From Rosenbergiella metrosideri (GTDB taxonomy: Bacteria > Pseudomonadota > Gammaproteobacteria > Enterobacterales > Enterobacteriaceae): a stretch of DNA of 64,000 bases. The first letter of the stretch is position 1. The number at the start of each line of letters is the position of its first letter. The notes below the pieces were generated by a model. It searched no databases. It was given only the letters and a program-made list of their open reading frames with translations, and was not told the DNA's origin. A program made the position numbers and the translations under genes. This document shows, one piece after another, positions 36,922 to 46,045 of this stretch. The stretch covers positions 46,053 through 110,052 of the forward strand of contig NZ_JALBCV010000010.1 in assembly GCF_022602565.1 (NCBI RefSeq), given 5' to 3'.

Positions 36922-38271
36922 ATGAGTAGTGATGCTGAAATTTTACTCGCATGTATCGCCGCCCTTGCGGCGATAATTTTTTTTGTGGCCTATGCTAAGT
37001 TACCGCCCTTCTTAGCCATTTTTATTGGCGCAGTGATGGCGGGTTTGATTGCCCACGTACCGGTCGATCTAATTGCTAAGAGTTTTTCCAAAAGTGCCGG
37101 CGGGGTATTGGGAGAAAGTGGCTATGTTATCGCTATGGGTGCCATGCTGGGCAGTGTGATGACTAAAACAGGCGCGGCCGATCGGCTTGCTGAGTTGATT
37201 ATCTCCCGAACCTCGACGCGTTATTTACCTTGGGTGATGGCGCTTACCGCTATGGTGATTGGCCTGCCACTCTTTTTCGAAGTGGGGTTAGTCCTGATGT
37301 TGCCACTAATCGCCACCGTAAGTGCCCGTTCTGGACAATCGCTATTACGCGTTGCTGTCCCCGTCTTGGCAGGATTAACGGCATTACATGCCTTGGTGCC
37401 GCCTCACCCTGGACCGATTATCGCCATCACAACCTTACACGCGGATATGGGGCTAACATTACTGCTCGGGTTGATTATTGCCGTGCCCGCAGTGGTATTA
37501 GCCGGGCCACTTTATGGAAGATGGTTAAGTCGAAAAGCCAGTTTAGCGAATGTTACCCAGCTCACAACACTCCCTGAACCGCTAACAGGTCTACGTCCTC
37601 CCTCGCTCCTCCTAACCATCAGTATTATTTTACTCCCAGCAATCTTGATGCTACTACGCAGCATCTCACTCTATGTGCTACAAAGTGACAGCTCACTGGC
37701 ACATCTTTTAGATTTTATCGGCGAACCCTTAGTCGCCCTGACTCTCACCGTATTATTAGCGATTCTGACCCTAAGCTGGCGAAGTGGGATGGAGAAAAAA
37801 CAGGTTGGAGAGGCGCTCACAGCAAGTATCGCTCCAGTCGCCGTATTGTTACTGACCATCGGCGCGGGCGGAGGCCTGAAAGGCGTTCTTATTGAGGCTG
37901 GTATTAGCCAGAGCATCAGCCACTTCACCTCACAAACCCATGCACCGCTATTACTGCTCGCGTGGGGTGTTGCCGTATTGATTCGCCAAGCAACCGGTTC
38001 AGCGACCGTCGCCACGACGACAACGGCTGGCATTATGGCCGCAAGTTTCCACCTATTGCCGCCATTAGAAAGCAGTCTACTTGCCTTGGCGATCGGTGCA
38101 GGGTCGGTCTTTTTCTGCCACATCAATGATGCTGCGTATTGGATGATCAAATCGTTCTTCGGTTTAACCCTTAGGCAAACACTATGGATTTGGTCGGTAC
38201 TGCAGACAATTGTATCGCTTGTCGGCCTTATTACGGCCAGTGCCTTATGGATGATCCTTGTGCCATCCTAA
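36922..38271 (+). CDS. GntP-family gluconate-type permease
   Basis: A 449-residue polytopic membrane protein. Family landmarks: KLPPFLAIFIGAVMAGLI, GESGYVIAMGAMLGSVMTKTGAADRLA (about 65-90), LFFEVGLVLMLPL, HALVPPHPGP near 155-165 and RQATGSATVATTTTAGIM near 360. GntP proteins take up gluconate and other sugar acids with protons. The ATG at 36922 has GGAGAG 6 nt upstream. A terminator follows. Confidence 0.9.
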   Translation: MSSDAEILLACIAALAAIIFFVAYAKLPPFLAIFIGAVMAGLIAHVPVDLIAKSFSKSAGGVLGESGYVIAMGAMLGSVMTKTGAADRLAELIISRTSTRYLPWVMALTAMVIGLPLFFEVGLVLMLPLIATVSARSGQSLLRVAVPVLAGLTALHALVPPHPGPIIAITTLHADMGLTLLLGLIIAVPAVVLAGPLYGRWLSRKASLANVTQLTTLPEPLTGLRPPSLLLTISIILLPAILMLLRSISLYVLQSDSSLAHLLDFIGEPLVALTLTVLLAILTLSWRSGMEKKQVGEALTASIAPVAVLLLTIGAGGGLKGVLIEAGISQSISHFTSQTHAPLLLLAWGVAVLIRQATGSATVATTTTAGIMAASFHLLPPLESSLLALAIGAGSVFFCHINDAAYWMIKSFFGLTLRQTLWIWSVLQTIVSLVGLITASALWMILVPS

Positions 38272-38347
38272 GGCCTATTGATAGTGCTGACCCAATAACG
38301 ACTCACCGCTAGGAAAATCCGGCCCCAGCTATCTCTCCCACCACGAT

Positions 38348-38372
38348 GAGTCTTCGATGAAGACTCTTTTTC
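38348..38372 (+). terminator. Rho-independent terminator after the GntP permease gene
   Basis: An 8-bp stem GAGTCTTC / GAAGACTC with loop GAT and T5, 77 nt after the stop codon. Confidence 0.85.
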
Positions 38373-38556
38373 ACGACAGGCTACCGAATTTTCGTCTGCC
38401 GTAGTAAACCATCAGAGAAGAATCTCCTTTACAACTGACCTCCCCATCGCCAAATTAAACAAAAAAGAAACAATCAAATACAATTAACAAACAAATAAAT
38501 AAACATAGCAACAAAATTACCTTATGATTGCGCCCTTTTGAAATTTGGCAACAAAA

Positions 38557-39978
38557 ATGAATATTAGTAGAAGAAAACTTATCCTTGGGGGCGGCGCAAT
38601 TTGCGCGGCGGGAATTGGTGCCAGTGTCCTCGGCCCAATGTTTCAACGTGAAGGCCGGCTAGTGCCGGGCAAACCAAGATATGGTTTCATTAACGGCACC
38701 GAAGGTCCCCTCCCTCAACATGCTGATGCCGTCATTATTGGCGCGGGGATCTTAGGGATAATGACGGCTATTGACCTGACTGAAAAAGGGTTATCCGTCG
38801 TTATCGTTGAAAAAGGCAACATTACGGGTGAACAATCTTCGCGATTCTATGGCCAATTGATCACCTATAAGATGGAAGGTGAGACCTTTATGCTCCACCA
38901 TCTTGGAAAAGAACATTGGCGGGGGATGAATAAAAAAGTGGGTATGGATACCAGTTATCGTACACAGGGGCGTGTGGAAGTACCGCTAAGTGAGCAAGAC
39001 CTACAAAATGTCAGAAGTTGGATTGATCAGAAAAAAGAACTCGTCAGCAGTTCAGTGCCATTAAATACACGCATTATTCAGGGAGAAGAGCTGAAAAATC
39101 GTTTAAAAGGGGCTACCTCAAACTGGACGATTGCAGGCTTTGAGGAAGACTCAGGAAGCTTAGACCCAGAAATCGCGGCGTTTAGAATGGCCGAGTACGC
39201 GAAGAAAATTGGCGTAAAAATCTATACCCAGTGCGCCGCGAGAGGTATCGAAAAACAAGGGGGCGCGGTATCCGATGTTGTCACAGAAAAAGGGGCGATT
39301 AGAACCACCCGAGCGGTAGTCTGTGGCGGTGCCTGGTCACGGTTGTTTATGCAGAATCTCGACATCGATCTCCAAACGCTACCAGCTTATCAATCTCAAC
39401 AACTGATTACCGGTGGACCGGGATTACCGGGTGCAAATGTCGCCTTACCCGGGAATATCTTTTTCCGAGAACAAGCGAATGGGACCTATGCAACATCGCC
39501 AAGAATAGAAGTGATCCCCATCGTCAAAGACTCTTTTATCTATGGCTATAAGTATTTACCGTTACTTGCTCCCGAAGATGTCTTTGTCCATTTCTCGATC
39601 AATGAACAACTTCTCAACTCCTTTAAACAAACAACAAAATGGTCTCTCGATAAACAGTCTCCCTTCGAGAGAAATCGCGATATGGTTGCCGTGGCCGATG
39701 TTAAAGACCTGAATGCGTCGTTAGTCGCCTTGAGAAAAGAGTTCCCTGCCTTTGCTAACTCAAAAATTATTGACCAATGGAGCGGTGCAATGGCCGTCGC
39801 CCCAGATGAATCACCGATTATTTCTGTGGTCAATGAATGCCCGGGACTGGTGGTTAATACAGCCACCAGTTGGGGAATGACCGAAAGCCCAGTCTCTGCT
39901 TCTATCGCAGCAGATTTACTGTTAGGTAACACTCCACTCCTCAAAGCTAAAGCCTTCAGCCTTTATCGCTTTAGCTAA
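38557..39978 (+). CDS. Tat-exported FAD-dependent oxidoreductase (DAO/DadA-like)
   Basis: A 473-residue flavoprotein. A twin-arginine signal MNISRRKLILGGGAICAAG opens the protein, implying export folded with its cofactor. The FAD motif GAGILGIMTAIDLTEKGLSVVIVEKG is at about residues 61-86 and the C-terminal DAO segment WSGAMAVAPDESPIISVV near 408-425. Relatives oxidise D-amino acids, sarcosine or other amines, but an exported member is uncommon. The ATG at 38557 gives the Tat signal; a TTG-type start upstream would add four residues. Its own terminator follows. The substrate is unknown. Confidence 0.82.
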   Translation: MNISRRKLILGGGAICAAGIGASVLGPMFQREGRLVPGKPRYGFINGTEGPLPQHADAVIIGAGILGIMTAIDLTEKGLSVVIVEKGNITGEQSSRFYGQLITYKMEGETFMLHHLGKEHWRGMNKKVGMDTSYRTQGRVEVPLSEQDLQNVRSWIDQKKELVSSSVPLNTRIIQGEELKNRLKGATSNWTIAGFEEDSGSLDPEIAAFRMAEYAKKIGVKIYTQCAARGIEKQGGAVSDVVTEKGAIRTTRAVVCGGAWSRLFMQNLDIDLQTLPAYQSQQLITGGPGLPGANVALPGNIFFREQANGTYATSPRIEVIPIVKDSFIYGYKYLPLLAPEDVFVHFSINEQLLNSFKQTTKWSLDKQSPFERNRDMVAVADVKDLNASLVALRKEFPAFANSKIIDQWSGAMAVAPDESPIISVVNECPGLVVNTATSWGMTESPVSASIAADLLLGNTPLLKAKAFSLYRFS

Positions 39979-39996
39979 GGCAACATTAATCCCCCT

Positions 39997-40024
39997 AAGC
40001 CCATCTTGCGTATGGGCTTTGTCT
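39997..40024 (+). terminator. Terminator of the Tat-exported oxidoreductase gene
   Basis: Stem AAGCCCAT / ATGGGCTT with a 7-nt loop then TTTGT, 19 nt after the stop codon. Confidence 0.8.
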
Positions 40025-40152
40025 CCCCCACTTTAACAATACTCCTTTCCCTTATCAGTTAAGGCTGATCGCACATGCCCCAAGGATTTCAGGGTAGACA
40101 CATAATTAGCATCTGAAGCCGTGCAGAGAGTATTGCAACCAAGCCAATAAAA

Positions 40153-40177
40153 GATAATAATTCTCGTTCTTATTATC
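40153..40177 (+). promoter_or_regulatory. Fur box upstream of the ferrioxamine receptor gene
   Basis: GATAATAA (40153-40160) and TTATTATC (40170-40177) form perfect 8-bp arms around a 9-nt spacer, resembling the Fur consensus. A plausible promoter TTGCAA (40133-40138), 16 bp, TAATAA (40155-40160) overlaps it, so iron-loaded Fur would block transcription. Confidence 0.85.
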
Positions 40178-40245
40178 AATTGAGGGAATTCAGGTTCGGA
40201 TTCCCCGAGTCACTTGCGCCCTGACTGTTGAGGTAGATAAAAATA

Positions 40246-42363
40246 ATGAAGACGTTATTCCCGCTCAAGCGTCATGCTTTTCTGGTGTCGTTGGCACTTA
40301 CCGCTCCGCATCTAAGTTATGCCGCAGACAACACTGTTGTTGTCACTGCCGCACCAGAAGATACGGCCGTTTCAGAAACGCACGGTTATACCGCCAAAAC
40401 GAGTACTGGCGCGAGTAAAACGGACCAGCCACTGATAACCACTCCCCAGTCTGTCTCGGTTATTACCCGTCAACAGATGATTGACCAAGGCGCAATGACA
40501 GTTAATGATGCCTTAAATTATACCGCGGGAGCGTTCACTAATTTTGGTGGTGCAGCCACCCGCTACGATACCGTGTCACTGCGCGGATTCCATGGTGGTG
40601 ACGTCGATAATATCTTCCTCGACGGTATACGCTTAATGAGCGATTCCAGCAGCTATAACGTGTTGCAAGTCGACCCATGGTTCCTAGAGCGTATCGATGT
40701 AATTAAAGGCCCTTCCTCCGCCCTTTACGGCCAAACCGTCCCCGGCGGATTAGTGATGGAAACCTCCAAACGCCCGCAATTCGCGGAAGAAGGTCACTTT
40801 AAAACCTATTACGGTAACCACAGCACCAGTGGTGTTGCGATAGACTATACCAATGCGATCAATGACCAATGGGCTTTCCGCTTAACCGGTATCGGCCATC
40901 AAAGTCATACACAATTTGACCATACGCGTGAAGAGCATTATGCCATTTCCCCGTCTTTGCTCTGGCAACCGGATAGCGACACCACACTCCTACTGAAAGC
41001 TTATCTACAAAAAGATCCTTCAGGTGGCTTCCACGGTTCAGAGCCAGGCGATGGCAGCTTATACAGCCATAATGGAAAAAGGCTTAGTACCAGTTTCAGT
41101 GATGCCGATTCCTCTCTGGATCAGTTCAAACGCCACGAGCAAATCTATAGCTACGACTTTTCCCATAACTTCAATGATACTTGGTCGGTACATTCGACCG
41201 GAAGTTATAGCCACTCCAATGTCGACCTTGATCAGGTCTATCAGATCGGTTGGCAACCGGATAGTGACATCTTAAACCGCTATTATTCAGGGTCGCGGTC
41301 CTCTCTGTCCGCTGTAGCGACAGATAACCAACTGATTGCTAATGTTAAAACTGGGGAAGTCCAGCATAAAGTCGTTATCGGTGCGGAATATCACGAATAT
41401 ACTAACCGGCATAAAGATGCGAGCGGTGTGGCTTCATCAATTAATCCTTTCACGGGTGAAACCTATGGGGAAAATGGTGATTATACTTTCTATGGTACCA
41501 AGAATCGCTATTATCAAACCGGTGCGTATTTACAAGACGAGATGCAATGGGACCGCTGGCATCTAGATGTCTCGGGACGTTATGACCGTATCGTCTCAAA
41601 AAGCGTGAGTCACGATCTCGGCACCCATTCGCGTCGCCAAGATGACCATGTGAGCGGCCGAGCAGGCCTTCTTTATGCCTTTGATAATGGCATCTCGCCA
41701 TACCTTAGCTACAGCCAAGCGATTACGCCGCAAGCGCTGTCGGATGCTAACGGTAATCTGTTAAAGCCGACCACCGCCTCACAATATGAAGCTGGGGTAA
41801 AATACCAACCGGTTGGCACCTCCGATCTGTACAGCATCGCGGTCTACGACCTTATGCAAAAAGACGTCGCTAACCGAGTAGTCCCTGAGACTTACTATGC
41901 TTCCGTCGGAAAAGTGCACTCCCGTGGTATCGAACTTGAGGCCCATAATCAGTTAACTTCACGATTGAGCACAATCGCTACCGCCAGTGTTAACCATGTT
42001 CGCTATGAAGATGCTATCGATGGAAATAATGGAAACACGCCGTATGTCACGCCAAACGCGACCGCGTCTGCTTGGGTAAACTACAAGTTCGATTATGGTA
42101 TTACCACGGGTGTCGGGGTTCGTTATATAGGTAAACAGTGGGCGGATAACGAAAATACGACGCGTATTCCTTCGGCCACTCTGGTCGATGCTTCAGTCAG
42201 AATGGACCTCGGTGCATGGCGTTCGCAGTGGAAAGGCGCTTATGTGCAACTTAATGCAAAAAACTTAGGGGGACGTGATTACGTGGCGTCGTGCTATGGA
42301 ACAGGTTATTGCTATTGGGGAGCGGAACGTTCGGTGATTGCAACCGTCGGTTACGACTTCTAA
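40246..42363 (+). CDS. foxA: TonB-dependent ferrioxamine receptor (FoxA/FoxR-like)
   Basis: A 705-residue outer-membrane receptor (Yersinia FoxA 710 aa). A signal peptide is cleaved near SYAADN; the TonB box region is TVVVTAAPED. The plug has TPQSVSVITRQQMIDQGAMTVNDALNYTAG and SLRGFHGGDVDNIFLDG, the barrel ends with GYDF. Placement next to the desferrioxamine synthesis genes and its Fur box support ferrioxamine as ligand. Called foxR in Erwinia. It is convergent with the exporter gene, with a shared terminator. Confidence 0.9.
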   Translation: MKTLFPLKRHAFLVSLALTAPHLSYAADNTVVVTAAPEDTAVSETHGYTAKTSTGASKTDQPLITTPQSVSVITRQQMIDQGAMTVNDALNYTAGAFTNFGGAATRYDTVSLRGFHGGDVDNIFLDGIRLMSDSSSYNVLQVDPWFLERIDVIKGPSSALYGQTVPGGLVMETSKRPQFAEEGHFKTYYGNHSTSGVAIDYTNAINDQWAFRLTGIGHQSHTQFDHTREEHYAISPSLLWQPDSDTTLLLKAYLQKDPSGGFHGSEPGDGSLYSHNGKRLSTSFSDADSSLDQFKRHEQIYSYDFSHNFNDTWSVHSTGSYSHSNVDLDQVYQIGWQPDSDILNRYYSGSRSSLSAVATDNQLIANVKTGEVQHKVVIGAEYHEYTNRHKDASGVASSINPFTGETYGENGDYTFYGTKNRYYQTGAYLQDEMQWDRWHLDVSGRYDRIVSKSVSHDLGTHSRRQDDHVSGRAGLLYAFDNGISPYLSYSQAITPQALSDANGNLLKPTTASQYEAGVKYQPVGTSDLYSIAVYDLMQKDVANRVVPETYYASVGKVHSRGIELEAHNQLTSRLSTIATASVNHVRYEDAIDGNNGNTPYVTPNATASAWVNYKFDYGITTGVGVRYIGKQWADNENTTRIPSATLVDASVRMDLGAWRSQWKGAYVQLNAKNLGGRDYVASCYGTGYCYWGAERSVIATVGYDF

Positions 42364-42368
42364 GCCTA

Positions 42369-42397
42369 GGCGCGGCCTAGCGGCCGCGCCCGTTTTT
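42369..42397 (+). terminator. Terminator of the ferrioxamine receptor gene
   Basis: A perfect 9-bp GC-rich stem GGCGCGGCC / GGCCGCGCC (42369-42377 with 42382-42390) and T5 at 42393-42397. Confidence 0.92.
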
Positions 42398-43631
42398 ACT
42401 CGAGCGTTAGAGCCTGTCGATGTTGCTTCACCCAGCGAACAAACATCACACTCAGCAGTAACCATAAGCCACCACTCGCCAGATTAACTCCAGAGAAACC
42501 CATTAAGCCGTGCTGGAAGTAGCCTTCGCGCGCGAATTCTAACCCGATGGAATACATCAGAATACTCAGCATCCCCATCATCGCCGCAACTTGCCCCTTG
42601 GACTCGGTCACCGAAAATAGGGTTAGCCGGTACAGGACCGCCGTGCTTAATCCCGCGCCAAACGCATAAAGACTCAAGCCACTGACTAGAATCGCAATTT
42701 GATAGGTGTCGCTAAAGGTGGCGCAAAGCGCAGTCAGTAGCCCACCGACGAGCGGCCACGCCCCGATGACTAACGGGCGAGTGATCTCAGCATGATGGGT
42801 TAATTTGCTCAGTACCACATTACCTAGGATCATCGCCACAAAGACCGGGACTTGCAGTAGCGCATAATCCACCTCAGTCATCTGATGGTCGTGGATCAAG
42901 TAGACCGGGGACAGCGCCACCCAGCTGAGGATAGGCACGGCAGATAAACCAAGCGCCAAACAGCCTGCAACGAGCGCCGGTCGTTTGAGTAATGTCCAAT
43001 AGCCCCCTAAAAGCCGCTTTGGCGTTAAGCTGAGCTGCCGATTGCCTGCTGTCTCAGGCATACTAAAATACAACCCTATAAGAGCGATCAGCGACATTGA
43101 AGCGAAAATAATAAATAACATACGCCAAGTGGTGAACAGCAGTAAGGCACTGCCGGCCAGTGGACCAATCAAGGGGGCCAACAGCGCCACATTCGCCATC
43201 CATGCCATAAGTCGAATACTCTTTCGTTCCTCGAAAGCCTCCTGCACCGCAGTATAGCCAACGGCACCAATGAAACAGAGACTGATCCCTTGAACAAAAC
43301 GTAGCAACATAAACTGCTCGATCGATGTCACCAAGAAGGTTAATCCGCTCGCGATAGCAAACAACAAGGCACCGGACATCAATATTGGCCGACGCCCCCA
43401 CTTATCGGAAAGCGGCCCGAGCAACCACTGTAAAACAAGCCCCCCCACAAGATAAGCCGTGAGCGAAAAAGGCACCCACTCTGGACCCACCTGTAAATCT
43501 TGAGTCACTTGTAACATGCCCGGTTGCACCATATCGTGGGCAATATAGGTCGTGAACTCAAACAGAACGAGAGAGAAAGGAAACAGCCATGACGTCACGA
43601 GGGCGTCAGGGCGTATTGAAGTCGATATCAT
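42396..43631 (-). CDS. MdfA-like MFS transporter, probable desferrioxamine exporter
   Basis: A 411-residue 12-helix transporter aligning with E. coli MdfA (410 aa) throughout. It has LVLFEFTTYIAHDMVQPGML with the MdfA acidic residues in helix 1, LQWLLGPLSDKWGRRPIL as motif A, and LLRFVQGISLCFIGAVGY with the motif B arginine. MdfA itself is a multidrug/proton antiporter. Here the gene follows dfoC on the same strand, the position of the permease gene dfoS in related bacteria, so siderophore export is likely. A terminator stands between dfoC and this gene, so expression may depend on read-through. Confidence 0.87.
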   Translation of the reverse strand: MISTSIRPDALVTSWLFPFSLVLFEFTTYIAHDMVQPGMLQVTQDLQVGPEWVPFSLTAYLVGGLVLQWLLGPLSDKWGRRPILMSGALLFAIASGLTFLVTSIEQFMLLRFVQGISLCFIGAVGYTAVQEAFEERKSIRLMAWMANVALLAPLIGPLAGSALLLFTTWRMLFIIFASMSLIALIGLYFSMPETAGNRQLSLTPKRLLGGYWTLLKRPALVAGCLALGLSAVPILSWVALSPVYLIHDHQMTEVDYALLQVPVFVAMILGNVVLSKLTHHAEITRPLVIGAWPLVGGLLTALCATFSDTYQIAILVSGLSLYAFGAGLSTAVLYRLTLFSVTESKGQVAAMMGMLSILMYSIGLEFAREGYFQHGLMGFSGVNLASGGLWLLLSVMFVRWVKQHRQALTLE

Positions 43632-43641
43632 GAATAAGACC

Positions 43642-43674
43642 TAAAAAAAGAAAAAAAGACCGGCATTGCCGGTC
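43642..43674 (-). terminator. Terminator after dfoC, before the exporter gene
   Basis: GACCGGCA / TGCCGGTC stem (43658-43674) followed on the minus strand by U7-C-U7. It ends 10 nt before the exporter ATG, close enough to influence its expression. Confidence 0.9.
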
Positions 43675-43702
43675 ATTGTAGTGACTTTATTAACGACCCG
43701 TA

Positions 43703-46045
43703 TCATTTTTTGAACTGAGCGATAGGGTTAACCAGTACCCCAGCCAGTTTCAGGGCGCTGGCCGGATCGTCCAAATTCACCATTTGCTGATTATTCGCCA
43801 ACTGCAGCCGGTTTAAACAAGAATGTGCATACGTCGGGCTGAACAGATCGAACTGCACAAACTTGTCAGAAAATTGAGGATGATGTTGCTGATAATGTTC
43901 AATATTGAAGGCAACACGCTGCCAAAAAGCACCTTCTTGCATCACCCCGTCTTCGTCAAGAATCGCACTGATAAACCGGAAGAAGCAGCTAAAGACATCG
44001 ACAAAAATCGATAATAGCTTCAGCTCATCCGGGACCTCAGCCTTAATACGTTTTATCTTGTCCGGTAACTCGCGCGAAGTATCTAGAATCGCAATTTCTT
44101 CGCCAATATCTTTCATAAAACAGCCTACTGGCACATCGTCCTCTAACTTAAGGATCAGGTTTTCGCCATGGGGCATAAAGACCAAGTCGTACTGGTAGAA
44201 GCAGTGCAAAATAGGACTTAAATAGGCTTGTAGATAACGGTCTATCCACTCGGCGGGCGCTAAACCTGAACGTTTGATAAGTGCTGTTAACAGAGCCTTA
44301 CCGTCTGCGTCGCGGTGAAGTAATCCGGCCATTGTCATTAAACGCTGCTGATCAGTTAAGCCCGTTAACGGGTTTTCTCGCCATAAGGCAGCAAACATCT
44401 TCTTGTAAGCCGACTCTTTTTTGATCGCTCTCTCGTAGAGACGATGATGGTAACCAATGGTGGCAACCTCTTGCAGAATTGAGAAGTGACAGTGGCTAAG
44501 CCAGTTATCCTCTGCAACAATCTTCGCTAGCCATTGATTCACCGCAGGTGTCGTGGCCATATAGTAAGGCGATAACCCTCGCATAAAGCCCATATTCAGG
44601 ATCGATAGCGCGGTTTTAACATAACGTTTGGACGGCTGACTACGATTAAAGAACGTCCGTATTGACTGTTGCGCCTGGTAGGCATCGGCTGCGACGCCTA
44701 GATAAATAATATGTTGTCGGGCGATATCGGCCGCAAAGACTGTGACGATTTTATTTTGCCACTGCCAAGGGTGTACGGGCGTAAAGAGGTAGTCCTCCGG
44801 TAACACATCCAGCGATCGCAGTGTCGCCTCCCACTCTTTGACCTGCACCGTGCCTAACTCCTCCTCGATAAGGGTGGCGTAATCCAGCCCATCAACTGCA
44901 GCAAAATGCCCATTACTCCGGTGGACCGCGACCCAAGGCATAAAGATCGATGCCCCCACTTCTGGCGCATACGCCAAGTAGTCTGCGGCATCAAACCCAA
45001 TGCGCCCATTATTGGCAATAAAACAAGGATGCCCCTCGGTCATTGAAGACTCAATGGTCTGGAAATCTGCCACCGCCAGTTGCTCGCTGCTAGGATTGCC
45101 TTTCTGTAACTTAAACTGGCTGCTGCAGAGCGTGCTGGAGACCTCTTCTAAATAAGTGGCTAGCATCGACTCCGGTATCGCCAGTTGGTCGGCAAATTCG
45201 ACGATAAATTCCAGCGCGTCCAGCGGTTTCTCTTGTCCCTTATGGGTTTTCCTTAGGGTCCGCCAGTCGATAGAAAGGTGGTTCAGCGCCCGCCATTTCC
45301 CTTCAAACTGATACACATTCTCGCCCGAGCTATCGGTTAAACGCCACCCCCCTTCGGCGACCGCTTCGGGGGCTAATAGCCGCTCATGGCTGAATTCAGT
45401 AATCGCTTTTTGGATCAATTGTCCATTTGCCTGCTGCCAGTGTTTGGCGTTAGGCTGGGTGGGAGATAAGACGGTCGCTGGCTTTAACATAAGGGCTTTC
45501 TCTCGGTAAAAATCTGTGGCCGTACAAAACGCCAACCATGCGCGTTTGTGACCAAGGTCGATTTGCTGGTGATAGCGGAAACCCGCCTGTTGATTAAGTC
45601 GATGAATTTTGTGGTTATTAACATCGGGTTCGACCACAACGCGCGCCACTTCCGGGCGGCTAAACATATATTCCATTACGGTGGCGAAAATTTGCCGACT
45701 TAATCCACTGATGGGCGTACTGACGGGGGCCACGAGCAGGTGCATACCATAATCGCCAGATTGCGCAGGGTAATGCTCGGCGACCTCTTCCTGTAGCGCC
45801 TGATAACACTCGATTAAGAAATAAGGCTGTCCGTCGAGGCAGCCGATTAGCACACTGTTGACGTCTTGGGCGATCAGGTTGATATAGAAGTCATTGACCT
45901 GCTCAACGCTCTGATCTTGCATTCCCCAGAACTGCGCATGGGGCTGAATCACCCAATGGTGGATCATCCTTTCATCCCCCGCCTGCCAACGGCGTAAAGT
46001 GAAATGGCCCAAGGGTTGTTGCAGACTATATATACGTTCACCCAT
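43703..46045 (-). CDS. dfoC: DfoC: acyltransferase fused to NIS siderophore synthetase
   Basis: A 780-residue fusion. Residues about 1-180 form a GNAT-like acyltransferase (GHFTLRRWQAGDERMIHHWV, LLVAPVSTPISGLSRQIFATVMEYM, VVEPDVNNHKIHRLNQQAGF) that would transfer succinyl-CoA to N-hydroxycadaverine. Residues about 195-780 form an IucA/IucC synthetase with GHPCFIANNGRIGF, HPWQWQNKI and FMPHGENLILKL, which condenses the units into desferrioxamine. In many bacteria these are separate proteins (DesC and DesD). The ATG at 46045 has AAGGAGG 7 nt upstream and overlaps dfoA by 8 nt. Confidence 0.95.
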   Translation of the reverse strand: MGERIYSLQQPLGHFTLRRWQAGDERMIHHWVIQPHAQFWGMQDQSVEQVNDFYINLIAQDVNSVLIGCLDGQPYFLIECYQALQEEVAEHYPAQSGDYGMHLLVAPVSTPISGLSRQIFATVMEYMFSRPEVARVVVEPDVNNHKIHRLNQQAGFRYHQQIDLGHKRAWLAFCTATDFYREKALMLKPATVLSPTQPNAKHWQQANGQLIQKAITEFSHERLLAPEAVAEGGWRLTDSSGENVYQFEGKWRALNHLSIDWRTLRKTHKGQEKPLDALEFIVEFADQLAIPESMLATYLEEVSSTLCSSQFKLQKGNPSSEQLAVADFQTIESSMTEGHPCFIANNGRIGFDAADYLAYAPEVGASIFMPWVAVHRSNGHFAAVDGLDYATLIEEELGTVQVKEWEATLRSLDVLPEDYLFTPVHPWQWQNKIVTVFAADIARQHIIYLGVAADAYQAQQSIRTFFNRSQPSKRYVKTALSILNMGFMRGLSPYYMATTPAVNQWLAKIVAEDNWLSHCHFSILQEVATIGYHHRLYERAIKKESAYKKMFAALWRENPLTGLTDQQRLMTMAGLLHRDADGKALLTALIKRSGLAPAEWIDRYLQAYLSPILHCFYQYDLVFMPHGENLILKLEDDVPVGCFMKDIGEEIAILDTSRELPDKIKRIKAEVPDELKLLSIFVDVFSCFFRFISAILDEDGVMQEGAFWQRVAFNIEHYQQHHPQFSDKFVQFDLFSPTYAHSCLNRLQLANNQQMVNLDDPASALKLAGVLVNPIAQFKK

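Noticed and set aside
38455..38646. 63-codon minus frame before the Tat oxidoreductase
   Set aside because: Low-complexity AT-rich translation overlapping a real gene start.
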